From a virus: 23,088 nucleotides of DNA. Under the pieces are notes generated by a model. The model was not told the origin of the DNA, ran no database searches, and saw nothing but the letters and a program-made list of their open reading frames with translations. The stretch is taken from positions 1 to 23,088 of IMG/VR virus record IMGVR_UViG_3300000256_000007; one strand, given 5' to 3'. The position numbers and the translations under genes are program-made. Shown here piece by piece: positions 13,779 to 20,758 of this stretch; the first letter of the stretch is position 1, and each line of letters opens with the position of its first letter.

Positions 13779-16433
13779 TTACTCAAATGAGAATAACGTA
13801 TCAAAAGTGTTGTTGGTTTGTGTTTTTTCCTTGATGTTCCAATTTAGATCGCCTAGTAAGTTATCAATCTTTTGATCTACAATAGCTTCTAACATAGCTT
13901 CGTTGTTAAATGGCAAATCCTTAAACCACTGTGGCAGTGTTGTTTCGTCCGTAGGATATCCTACACTTGTATAACCCAGTGGATTATCTTTAAGTTTACA
14001 CACAATGGTTTTCATTCCATCCACAATCTGTTGACTGTAGTTGTCCCCATTAAGTTTGCGTAGGTAATTCCAGTTCATAGCCGCTCTAACGTGTCCTGGC
14101 ATATTAGTCTTGCCTTCACTGTTATGTTTAGCTGTAAATTTAGTTAAGTTATTAACACGTTTAGGAGTGCCTTTTTCCCAGCCCGGACGATCCGTAAACT
14201 CATACTTAAACTCTTTAATGCGTTCAATAATAGTCTCTGGATCTTTGTCTGTTAGTACGTCAAGTAATAGTTCACCCAGGAAGTCCTGCATAAATGCTGG
14301 CGTATCACTACGCTTAAGATCTAGTCCCATTGCTTTAACTTTGCCAGGTTTGCCTTCCGTGTCACTACGATAACCTTCAGTATCAATAACAAGTGCCGCA
14401 TAACGTTTCTTGGTAATAAACAGTCCTTTAGTTGCTACAATCTCTCTAGCACCTGCCATAATACTACCCAAGTTACGTGGACAATGAAATGCTTTCTCCA
14501 TGTATCCAGCAAACGTTTCGTTTACTGCTTCTCCAAGTTGATCATACAAAGAAATACATTCTTCTTTGCCCCACTTCATCTGACCTTTTTCAACTTGTTC
14601 CTTTATCACAGGCCATGCACTAAAGTAAACTGAGTCAGTGTCTCCATAGATAACACATTCCCCCACGTGATCATATTCATCAGTAAGCAGTTTGTTTACT
14701 TGTGCGCTCATGTGTTTTGCAATACAGCGTCCTGTAAGTGTAGTACTCTGTCCAATACGATGATCATGGAATCTACAATATGGATTAAGGATTGCACCAT
14801 ACAAACTGTTCAAGTTAATCTTTTTAACTAACTGTCTCTTATCCCAAAACTCACGCTCACTGCCTTCTGCTTTTCGCATCTTTGCTTGAATCTCTTGACG
14901 TTCTGCATACCAACGCTCCAACAGCCCAGGTATAATCCCCTGTTTTTCATGTGTTAGTATTGTTCCGTTTGCACTTAATATCCAAGGATTATTGCTGTCA
15001 AAAACTAGCCTCCAGACATCCGCGGCGCTCAGTGTATCATTATCGCCATCTTCCCAGTCGATAGTAATTTCAGTGCCTGCTTCCATGTTCATAACTGCTT
15101 GATATTCTTTACTACCAAACTCGCCTTCCCAGGCATCTGCCCAACTTTTCTTATCTGATAGTTTTTCCTTGATAGCATGATCAGTAATTACTGGCCTAAG
15201 CTGACCAATTATTGTTTCTGGCGCCATGTTAAGAGCTCTAATTACACTGGGATACAGACTGTTTAAGTCAATACTACCAATCCAATCATGCAACCCTTTT
15301 TTAGGATATGCTACATATGCACCAGCAGCTTTATTGTGTTCGTCATCGCTCTTCTGTTTGTTAGGAACAACTAGTCCTTGCTCATGAGCGTGGTTAATAA
15401 TAGCCTGTTCTGTAAGTGCAACCGCACCCATTGTTGTTGGCAATAGCACTGTGTTTTCATGGGCTAGCACATTAGCTAGGTCAATAAACTTGAGCTTATC
15501 GTCTAACTTTTTAAGTAGCAATGTATCTTGTCTGTTGTAGTCAATAAATGTATAAAAGTCTTGGTTGTATAATTGATCCAAGGTCCCTTCATACGCAACT
15601 TTGCGCTCGCCAAGTTCGTATTCACCAATGGCATCCAAACTATAACTATGCATTTCATGATACGTATACTTGCGGTATAATTGCATATAGTCTAAGTGTT
15701 GTCTGCCAATTAAATCATATGTAGTTTGTTCCGATCCAAAACGTTCAAACGTGCGCTTCTTAGGATGCTGCCCCCATAAACAAAACTTGCGTGTATCGTC
15801 TTTGCTTAGTACTCTGGTAATACGGTTAACAGTATAAGGAATATCATATCCTTCGCTGTTCCATCCACTTAGGATATCTGCATCATCAATTAACTCTAGG
15901 AATGTCTTTAGTAGCTCTGCTTCAGTCTTAAATAAAAATGTATTGTCAAAGTCTGCTATGCTTTCCTTAGCAGACTCCATGCTCATGCTTTTGGGAGGTA
16001 TTGCTAATGTTACAAGTTGGCCAGTCCAGTCCATTTGAACTGTGATAGCAGTAATCATATTAAAGGGATCATCAGGACTACTGTATCCACGCTGTGGATC
16101 AAAATCTACCTCAATATCAAAAAACGCTGTTTGCAACTTAGGAGAATCTACACCCAGATAATTCTCTTCTAAACAACGAAATACTGGATTAATATCACTT
16201 TCCCAGATTCCACTTCCGCCATGGATCCTTACTTCTTTGTGGAACTCTTTGCCGTTGCGTGTGCTAAATCTGCTTACGGGATTTCCGTAGATTGTTTTGT
16301 GTTTGCCACGATTATCATTGTAATAAAACGTATAGTTTGCTGGAAACTCTCTGTATTCTCGCTTTCCATCTATACGTTCTACTGCATGAATACGATCATG
16401 ATCTCTGTCAAAGTATGCGTCTACGTAACTCAT
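13779..16433 (-). CDS. 43: Family-B DNA polymerase (T4 gp43 type)
   Basis: An 884-aa replicative polymerase, close to T4 gp43 (898 aa). 3'-5' exonuclease motifs: FFDIEVD (D106, E108), SGWNSEGYDIPY near 197 and YNRQDTLLL near 299. Polymerase motifs: IDLNSLYPSVIRA near 388 (motif A), KKINLNSLYGAI near 537 (motif B) and IYGDTDSVYFS near 594 (motif C). The C-terminus NNTFDTLFSFE is a hydrophobic-acidic tail like those that dock T4-type polymerases to gp45. Start ATG 16433 overlaps the preceding gene's stop (ATGA). A perfect sigma-70 promoter at 16944-16972 probably drives it together with dsbA. Confidence 0.97.
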   Translation of the reverse strand: MSYVDAYFDRDHDRIHAVERIDGKREYREFPANYTFYYNDNRGKHKTIYGNPVSRFSTRNGKEFHKEVRIHGGSGIWESDINPVFRCLEENYLGVDSPKLQTAFFDIEVDFDPQRGYSSPDDPFNMITAITVQMDWTGQLVTLAIPPKSMSMESAKESIADFDNTFLFKTEAELLKTFLELIDDADILSGWNSEGYDIPYTVNRITRVLSKDDTRKFCLWGQHPKKRTFERFGSEQTTYDLIGRQHLDYMQLYRKYTYHEMHSYSLDAIGEYELGERKVAYEGTLDQLYNQDFYTFIDYNRQDTLLLKKLDDKLKFIDLANVLAHENTVLLPTTMGAVALTEQAIINHAHEQGLVVPNKQKSDDEHNKAAGAYVAYPKKGLHDWIGSIDLNSLYPSVIRALNMAPETIIGQLRPVITDHAIKEKLSDKKSWADAWEGEFGSKEYQAVMNMEAGTEITIDWEDGDNDTLSAADVWRLVFDSNNPWILSANGTILTHEKQGIIPGLLERWYAERQEIQAKMRKAEGSEREFWDKRQLVKKINLNSLYGAILNPYCRFHDHRIGQSTTLTGRCIAKHMSAQVNKLLTDEYDHVGECVIYGDTDSVYFSAWPVIKEQVEKGQMKWGKEECISLYDQLGEAVNETFAGYMEKAFHCPRNLGSIMAGAREIVATKGLFITKKRYAALVIDTEGYRSDTEGKPGKVKAMGLDLKRSDTPAFMQDFLGELLLDVLTDKDPETIIERIKEFKYEFTDRPGWEKGTPKRVNNLTKFTAKHNSEGKTNMPGHVRAAMNWNYLRKLNGDNYSQQIVDGMKTIVCKLKDNPLGYTSVGYPTDETTLPQWFKDLPFNNEAMLEAIVDQKIDNLLGDLNWNIKEKTQTNNTFDTLFSFE

Positions 16434-16654
16434 TCAAATACTAATCCCACTATATACACTATTGTAAGTCCTGTATTAAGAATAATCAAGCTATTTTCTC
16501 GCCATAGGAATCCTACAGCCGCCCATATTCCATTGCTAATTAGAAACATCCACAGATATAGTGGGTAGATGTTAAAGGCCGCGGCAACAGCACTTGCAAG
16601 TATCATTGTAGTGCCGAACCAGGCTAGGACTTGATAAGGTTTGCGCTCTGTCAA
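16430..16654 (-). CDS. Small three-helix membrane protein, 74 aa
   Basis: Start TTG 16654 overlaps the DsbA stop as TTGA; the first ATG would cut into the first membrane helix. Three hydrophobic segments: VLAWFGTTMILASAVAAAF (9-27), YPLYLWMFLISNGIWAAVGFLW (30-51) and SLIILNTGLTIVYIVGLVF (55-73). The second and third helices (W...G, then an Asn in the next helix) recall semiSWEET-type half transporters, but this is a weak likeness. It is coupled at both ends (TTGA with dsbA, ATGA with gene 43), so it is made early with the polymerase. Role unknown. Confidence 0.72.
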   Translation of the reverse strand: MTERKPYQVLAWFGTTMILASAVAAAFNIYPLYLWMFLISNGIWAAVGFLWRENSLIILNTGLTIVYIVGLVFE

Positions 16655-16917
16655 TTAAGTTTACCAACAGTGGCCAGAATGTTTTCCAATGCGGCAAGAT
16701 CTTCGCTATGCTTGGCAAAGTCTGCTTTGTATGCAGTCTTAACAGCTTTTTTAAGTACTGTTGGTTTAATCTGCATTTCTTCCGCAATGGCTTTTACTGT
16801 ATCGCTAAGACCTTCATTAAGATCGTCAACTTCTTGTAATACAGTTAGGCCTTCGTTGATTAATTGTGTTAGTTTAGCTTTTTCTTCGGGATTAAAAACT
16901 CTATCGCCGTCGCTCAT
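16651..16917 (-). CDS. dsbA: DsbA-like double-stranded DNA-binding protein
   Basis: An 88-aa helical protein. The order of helices and key positions (INEGLTVLQEVDDLNEGLSD, then AIAEEMQIKPTVLKKAVKTAYKAD, then an acidic AALENIL end) follows T4 DsbA, which binds dsDNA and aids late transcription. The length equals T4 DsbA (about 89 aa). Start ATG 16917 follows GGAG at six bases. A perfect sigma-70 promoter lies just upstream and it leads the operon dsbA, membrane protein, gene 43. The family call is by pattern, not search; note that it is unrelated to the disulfide oxidoreductase of the same name. Confidence 0.68.
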   Translation of the reverse strand: MSDGDRVFNPEEKAKLTQLINEGLTVLQEVDDLNEGLSDTVKAIAEEMQIKPTVLKKAVKTAYKADFAKHSEDLAALENILATVGKLN

Positions 16918-16943
16918 GTAATACTCCTTTACTATTATGTCTT

Positions 16944-16972
16944 ATTATATAGCTTGATAGTATTAATGTCAA
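16944..16972 (-). promoter_or_regulatory. Perfect consensus sigma-70 promoter (dsbA-gene 43 operon)
   Basis: Minus strand TTGACA (16972-16967), exactly 17 bases, TATAAT (16949-16944): a 12 of 12 match with ideal spacing. The -35 overlaps the stop codon of the membrane-cassette gene. Start near 16937 gives a leader of about 20 bases holding GGAG. It indicates early, host-polymerase-driven expression of replication genes. Confidence 0.88.
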
Positions 16973-17448
16973 CCTTTGGGATAGACTTGCTGGTATGGAA
17001 ACTCGTATACTTTTAGTATATGAGATTCAGTGTCTTCAAGCATATCTTTAGATTTGATCTTCGTTCTTTCAAACTTACCCTTAAGAGACTTGCCTCTCAT
17101 TTTAGATTTTCTAGCCTGACTTAAACTTTCTTTCATGCTTTTAATAAACGGGAATCTATATAATCTTTGTCTGTCAGACTGTCTAATCCACAGGGTAACC
17201 ATCTTATTACCATCGTACTTGGCTATAGTATGATATACATATACAAATTCATCTTCCGGAATACCATATATTGGTGTACCAAGGAACTCTTTGTTGGTTA
17301 TAAAACTAGCATATATGGCAAAAAATACTAGGGGAACTACCAGATATCGTTTCCAATTTGTTTGTATAACTAAAGGTGCTAAAGCGACAACTCCTGCTAA
17401 AACCCATATTACTATTAGTATAGTTGTATTTAGATTAAATTCAATCAT
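16969..17448 (-). CDS. Membrane protein, third gene of the ExbB/ExbD-like cassette
   Basis: A 159-aa protein with two membrane helices (TTILIVIWVLAGVVALAPLV, 8-27, and YLVVPLVFFAIYASFI, 35-50), followed by a soluble domain (IYGIPEDEFVYVYHTI..., KMVTLWIRQ) and a strongly basic stretch (QARKSKMRGKSLKGKF). The start overlaps the ExbD-like gene's stop (ATGA), with AGGAGG lying directly against the ATG, an unusually short spacing that favours coupled translation. I do not recognise the family. Its tight linkage to the channel genes suggests a shared complex. Confidence 0.72.
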   Translation of the reverse strand: MIEFNLNTTILIVIWVLAGVVALAPLVIQTNWKRYLVVPLVFFAIYASFITNKEFLGTPIYGIPEDEFVYVYHTIAKYDGNKMVTLWIRQSDRQRLYRFPFIKSMKESLSQARKSKMRGKSLKGKFERTKIKSKDMLEDTESHILKVYEFPYQQVYPKG

Positions 17449-18155
17449 CCTCCTATCCCGTTTGGTTCGTAATTATACATATGAGGTGGCCCATCTGGTT
17501 CTAGATGGCTATGATTATCTGGACGGTCACTAATAATATCTTCGTTATTAACGATTAGTTCACCTGTTTCAGTTACAATAGTACTGCCATCGTCGCGAAC
17601 TTCAAATGCAAATACATGTTGTTCGTCACCACGGCCAGTTAACGTTAACTTTTTTGTTTCTAATACTTTATAAGGATTAACTTGTATTAATTCAATGCTA
17701 ACATCTTCAGATTGATTTTCTTCCATATAACTCCCAGTTAGTGCATAAAGATGTACGCTTGCTGTATATACCCTAGGGTCTTTGCCACGTATACTTACAA
17801 CTTCACGATTTTCATATATTCTAATAACTCTACCAGTATCCTTGTCAATGTATGAATCATTGCGCTGACCTAGGTCGTCTCTGTCCAAGTGCATTAAACC
17901 ACGATCACGTGACCTAAAACTTACAATATGTCGCTTATCGTCCATTACCCACAAGTCAATATCATTGGCACTTTTTTCTTGCCAACTCAAGATAACAAAG
18001 TATTCAGCTGTTGCATCTATGTCTTTTTTCTTAGCAACTGGATTAATTAGCAAGAACGCTAAAAAGAACATTAACGTAACGCCTACTAATAAGTTAAAAA
18101 GTAAATCTATAAAACCAAAACTAGACTTATACCTAATTAGATTAGGAGTCGCCAT
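17445..18155 (-). CDS. ExbD/TolR-like stator protein with unusual periplasmic beta domain
   Basis: A 236-aa protein. A short cytoplasmic N-terminus leads into one membrane helix, FGFIDLLFNLLVGVTLMFFL (13-32), whose D17 matches the single protonatable Asp of ExbD/TolR (PFVDVMLVLL-type). After the helix, instead of the usual small ExbD domain, it carries NDIDLWVMDDKRHIVSF...LDRDDLGQRND, resembling the DLDLxVxxPxG calcium-type beta-sandwich motif of YfaP/DUF2135 proteins, then more strands and a Pro/Asn-rich tail. Start ATG 18155 follows GGAAAG and overlaps the ExbB-like gene by 14 bases. It probably pairs with that protein as a proton channel; what it drives is unknown. Confidence 0.75.
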   Translation of the reverse strand: MATPNLIRYKSSFGFIDLLFNLLVGVTLMFFLAFLLINPVAKKKDIDATAEYFVILSWQEKSANDIDLWVMDDKRHIVSFRSRDRGLMHLDRDDLGQRNDSYIDKDTGRVIRIYENREVVSIRGKDPRVYTASVHLYALTGSYMEENQSEDVSIELIQVNPYKVLETKKLTLTGRGDEQHVFAFEVRDDGSTIVTETGELIVNNEDIISDRPDNHSHLEPDGPPHMYNYEPNGIGG

Positions 18156-18621
18156 CGTCTTTCCAGCAGTTTTCTAATATAACCAATTGTACTTTAGTTA
18201 ATACACTGCAAATTAGTCCAACTAATGTAGTACTTAAAGCCGTACTCATACCAACAGCCATTTCACTGATAGCTTCTTGCACACTGGCTACGCTCTTAAC
18301 ATCTAATCCTATAAAAGCATGGTTAAGCATTAATAAGAATCCGGCAACAGTTCCAATCATTCCCATTGTAATCATTGCTTCACTTGAAAACCATGCATAG
18401 TTAGCTAGACGTCTTGTTTTTACAACTTGTGTATATTTACTCATGTAACCAATTAGTATTTGAGTGCTTATAAAGACAGTTAGAATTAGCATACTAATTT
18501 TTGTAATGTCTGCGTTGTATAGAGCATGTAACCAGCCAAGTTCAAAAAATACAACTATTGCGAAAATACTACAAACAAACTGAACCCACCATTTCAGAAA
18601 TGGCCTATTTAACCCTAACAT
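18142..18621 (-). CDS. ExbB/TolQ/MotA-like proton channel protein
   Basis: A 159-aa protein with four hydrophobic segments: about 13-34, 41-61, 80-100 (MITMGMIGTVAGFLLML) and 124-145 (MSTALSTTLVGLICSVLTKV). The last two carry the family signatures: the GxxGTVxG helix, and the ALxTTxxGL helix whose Thr lines the proton path. It is shorter than ExbB/TolQ (about 230-240 aa) and lacks most of the cytoplasmic loop. Start ATG 18621 follows AAGGAC. The Asp-bearing ExbD-like partner is next and overlaps. Possible roles are energising an envelope machine, dissipating membrane potential, or blocking superinfection; none is shown by the sequence. Confidence 0.78.
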   Translation of the reverse strand: MLGLNRPFLKWWVQFVCSIFAIVVFFELGWLHALYNADITKISMLILTVFISTQILIGYMSKYTQVVKTRRLANYAWFSSEAMITMGMIGTVAGFLLMLNHAFIGLDVKSVASVQEAISEMAVGMSTALSTTLVGLICSVLTKVQLVILENCWKDDGDS

Positions 18622-18635
18622 TATGATTGTCCTTT

Positions 18636-18959
18636 TTATACTTCAGCTAGAAATTTTTGGAACGCTTGATCCACTTCGGATCGTGGTGCATATGAACTCA
18701 CTGGGAGTTTTGCTAGCTCTACGTAGAATTGCTGAGGATAAAACCTTCCGTTGTGTTCAAATCCGCCATCTTTTGTTTTACGATATACGGAGTAGTCGTT
18801 CTTGCGTGAGTCATTATCGTCATGCACTGTGTTTCCAAGTGCATATACGACGCCGTCTTTTTCTACAGTGTCTTCGAGATCAAAGTCGCGATTAGCTACT
18901 AATTCCATACTAGAATTTTCAAGCATATCGATAGTTTTACGTATATCTTGTGCAGTCAT
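18636..18959 (-). CDS. Hypothetical protein, 107 aa
   Basis: A soluble charged protein: an N-terminal helix MTAQDIRKTIDMLENSS, a middle beta-rich part (EKDGVVYALGNTVHDDND, YSVYRKTKDGGFEHNGRFY) and a helical end VDQAFQKFLAEV. No known motif. ATG 18959 has no Shine-Dalgarno but lies eight bases after a late-type AATAAATA, so the mRNA would have almost no leader. It is 14 bases before the ExbB-like gene and so may start the transcript of the membrane cassette, which would place that cassette under late control. Confidence 0.7.
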   Translation of the reverse strand: MTAQDIRKTIDMLENSSMELVANRDFDLEDTVEKDGVVYALGNTVHDDNDSRKNDYSVYRKTKDGGFEHNGRFYPQQFYVELAKLPVSSYAPRSEVDQAFQKFLAEV

Positions 18960-18967
18960 AACGCTTG

Positions 18968-18975
18968 TATTTATT
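18968..18975 (-). promoter_or_regulatory. T4-type late promoter (AATAAATA) before the 107-aa gene
   Basis: Minus strand AATAAATA, one base from consensus, with eight bases to ATG 18959. The predicted start leaves a leader of about three bases. It may also transcribe the ExbB/ExbD-like cassette downstream. Confidence 0.55.
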
Positions 18976-18978
18976 AAA

Positions 18979-19050
18979 CTATTTCAGGAGGATGATTGTT
19001 TTGGTTGCATAATAGTTTTTTACACCTTCATATAATTCATGAAGTAGCAT
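18979..19050 (-). CDS. 23-aa mini-ORF sharing the N-terminus of the CCA enzyme
   Basis: ATG 19050 to TAG 18979 encodes MLLHELYEGVKNYY... and ends after 23 residues. The first eight residues are identical to the start of the CCA enzyme, because the frame begins in the downstream copy of the 29-bp direct repeat. It overlaps the CCA gene's last 14 bases. It has no clear ribosome site of its own. It may be a remnant of a gene disrupted when the cca gene arrived, or a short translated leader. Confidence 0.4.
   Translation of the reverse strand: MLLHELYEGVKNYYATKTIILLK
19022..19050. repeat. 29-bp direct repeat, copy downstream of cca
   Basis: This segment and 20172-20200 match at 27 of 29 positions in the same orientation. 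This copy covers the last codons and stop of the CCA enzyme; the other copy covers its first codons. The two copies are 1150 bp apart and neatly bracket the gene. Confidence 0.85.
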
Positions 19051-20200
19051 TTAATAATTCATCCTTGGTAGCAGTAAAGTTACTTTGCTTCCATTGTGTT
19101 TTTAATTGATTAAGTATTGCACCCATTTCTGGTCCAGGCTTCATGCCCTTCTGTATTAAGTCATTGCCTGTTACTGGAAAATTAGGTACGTTAGCAGTAG
19201 TCGCATGGTCTACCATATCGCTTTTACCTTGTAACTCTGCTAGTGCTGAAATCTTTTCCTTGTCAACTCCGTCAGCAATCATATCTTCTACTTTTTTTGT
19301 GTCAAGTGCATTGTTCTTATTTTTAACTAAAAAATCTAATAATACTGCCTCAGTATTACTTAATCTCCACCGTTTTGCTATATCCACATTGTTGCCCATT
19401 TGTGCTAGTGCAATTATAGGATTGCCGTTATCTTGTATTTTATTTAAATCGTTTGTTGCTAATCCAATAACTTTACTAACACCTGTTTTAGTCATATTAT
19501 CTAGAACATTAGCAACATTGTTACCAGAAAGTACTTTGCCCATTTCTTGCCAAATACGTTCAACACTTATTTGTGTTAAACCTTTTGCATGTGTAGTAAT
19601 TGCTTTTAGTGTATCATCGTTCCAACTAGGTGTTGATAACCTTCCTTGGAAACGGAAGTAACGTAATATACGTAAATAATCTTCTGTAATTCTTTTCTCT
19701 GCATCACCTACAAACTTACTTACTTTATCTTGTAAATCATCCATGCCGCCAAAATAATCATAAACGTTACCGTCAACGTCCATGCTCATAGCATTGTATG
19801 TTAGGTCTCTGCGTTTGGCATCTTCTTCCCAACTACGTACAAATTCAACTTCAGCATGTCTGCCATCAGTTTCTATGTCTGCTCTTAGTGTTGTGATTTC
19901 AAATGGTTCGCTATCTATAATTGCTGTAATAGTACCGTGTTCTAAACCTGTTGGCTTATGTCTGATATTTGCTTTATCAAGTATAGCAATCATTTCGTCT
20001 GGAGTGGCGTTTGTCGCAAAGTCAATATCTTTAGGTAACTTTCCTAATGCAATATCTCGTACTGCACCACCTACTATCCGCATTTCGTAATTATTGTTTT
20101 TGAAGACTTTGTCTAGGAATTTTATAGAAGGAGATATTATTGGCTTTACGTTTAACCTTTCTTCGTATATAACAACTTCATATAATTCATGTAGTAGCAT
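19037..20200 (-). CDS. cca: CCA-adding tRNA nucleotidyltransferase
   Basis: A 387-aa member of the class II CCA-adding/poly(A) polymerase family, which repairs or adds the CCA end of tRNAs. Visible: RIVGGAVRDIALG (41-53), the metal-binding D58-x-D60 in KDIDFAT, HEHGT-like EHGTITAI, RRDLTYNAMSMD (130-141) and FVGDAEKRITEDYLRILRYFRF (NTP-binding and neck region). Length and layout are complete. Before the catalytic head it has about 20 extra residues (MLLHELYEVVIYEE...), whose DNA is part of a direct repeat flanking the gene. A late promoter ends five bases before the ATG and no Shine-Dalgarno is seen. No tRNA lies in this window. A late-expressed or packaged enzyme is inference. Confidence 0.92.
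   Translation of the reverse strand: MLLHELYEVVIYEERLNVKPIISPSIKFLDKVFKNNNYEMRIVGGAVRDIALGKLPKDIDFATNATPDEMIAILDKANIRHKPTGLEHGTITAIIDSEPFEITTLRADIETDGRHAEVEFVRSWEEDAKRRDLTYNAMSMDVDGNVYDYFGGMDDLQDKVSKFVGDAEKRITEDYLRILRYFRFQGRLSTPSWNDDTLKAITTHAKGLTQISVERIWQEMGKVLSGNNVANVLDNMTKTGVSKVIGLATNDLNKIQDNGNPIIALAQMGNNVDIAKRWRLSNTEAVLLDFLVKNKNNALDTKKVEDMIADGVDKEKISALAELQGKSDMVDHATTANVPNFPVTGNDLIQKGMKPGPEMGAILNQLKTQWKQSNFTATKDELLNATS
20172..20200. repeat. 29-bp direct repeat, copy at the start of cca
   Basis: Partner of 19022-19050 (27 of 29 identical, same orientation). It encodes the N-terminal MLLHELYE of the CCA enzyme on the minus strand and ends exactly at its ATG. Confidence 0.85.
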
Positions 20201-20205
20201 ATACG

Positions 20206-20213
20206 TATTTATT
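20206..20213 (-). promoter_or_regulatory. T4-type late promoter (AATAAATA) before cca
   Basis: Minus strand AATAAATA followed by CGTAT and then ATG 20200. The five-base gap is the same as at the perfect late promoter before 13757. The expected transcription start coincides with the start codon. Confidence 0.6.
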
Positions 20214-20230
20214 GACTACGCATACTTTGT

Positions 20231-20758
20231 TTAATCGCCGTCTACATCTTGGGGAGGCTGTGAATACATATGCGCTTCTTCAATAGCGTCCATAGCCTCA
20301 GTTAATTTTTTATTAGCGTCAGCAATCCATGCACTGTCGCCGCCTTCACGTTCTACCATCTTACTTAATACACCTGCTTCTCTTGTGATCTTTAGTAAGC
20401 GGCCCATCATGTTAAACATTTTTTGAAAACTGTCATCAATAGCCATTGCAGAACTTGTTGCTTCTTTAACAGCAACGTTGATTGTGTCTAAGTCGTTACC
20501 TTGTGCTGTCTCGCTCTTCATAAAATCACTAAAACGTGATCGTATGTCTGACTCAACTTCTTCAGCTTCTTGAATCTTTTCACCTTCAATATCTGAAATA
20601 ACATGTAGTAGACTGGCAGTTTCGCGAGCACCAGCAACAGCCTCGTCTGCTGTTTGTTTGTAAGGAGTACTACTCTCTGTAATAACTTCTGATTTATTGG
20701 ACGGTAGTTCCCCACCAATCTGGTTAATCTTTCTTACTAGTTCTGTAAAGTCGCTCAT
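20231..20758 (-). CDS. Hypothetical late virion-type protein, 175 aa
   Basis: A helical, acidic protein (VAGARETASLLHVISDIEGEKIQEAEE..., FQKMFNMMGRLLKITREAGVL) with a Pro/Asp-rich end. Near the N-terminus it has VITE|SSTP (cut after residue 28), matching the [LI]xE|[AGS] rule of the T4 prohead protease. The start overlaps the preceding stop as TAATG, with GGGG upstream. Its place in the row of four such proteins suggests a capsid-core or structural role. The family is not named by me with confidence. Confidence 0.7.
   Translation of the reverse strand: MSDFTELVRKINQIGGELPSNKSEVITESSTPYKQTADEAVAGARETASLLHVISDIEGEKIQEAEEVESDIRSRFSDFMKSETAQGNDLDTINVAVKEATSSAMAIDDSFQKMFNMMGRLLKITREAGVLSKMVEREGGDSAWIADANKKLTEAMDAIEEAHMYSQPPQDVDGD

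Noticed and set aside
16631-16921. 96-codon plus-strand open frame opposite dsbA
   Set aside because: Fully antisense to the DsbA-like gene, which has a consensus promoter and ribosome site; the frame has no support of its own.
18986-19009. Perfect AGGAGG followed by ATG on the plus strand
   Set aside because: The frame ends after six codons and the spacing is zero; the complement simply encodes part of the 23-aa mini-ORF.
19143-19661. 172-codon plus-strand open frame inside cca
   Set aside because: Antisense shadow of a well-supported CCA enzyme; no ribosome site, and composition is not that of a known protein.
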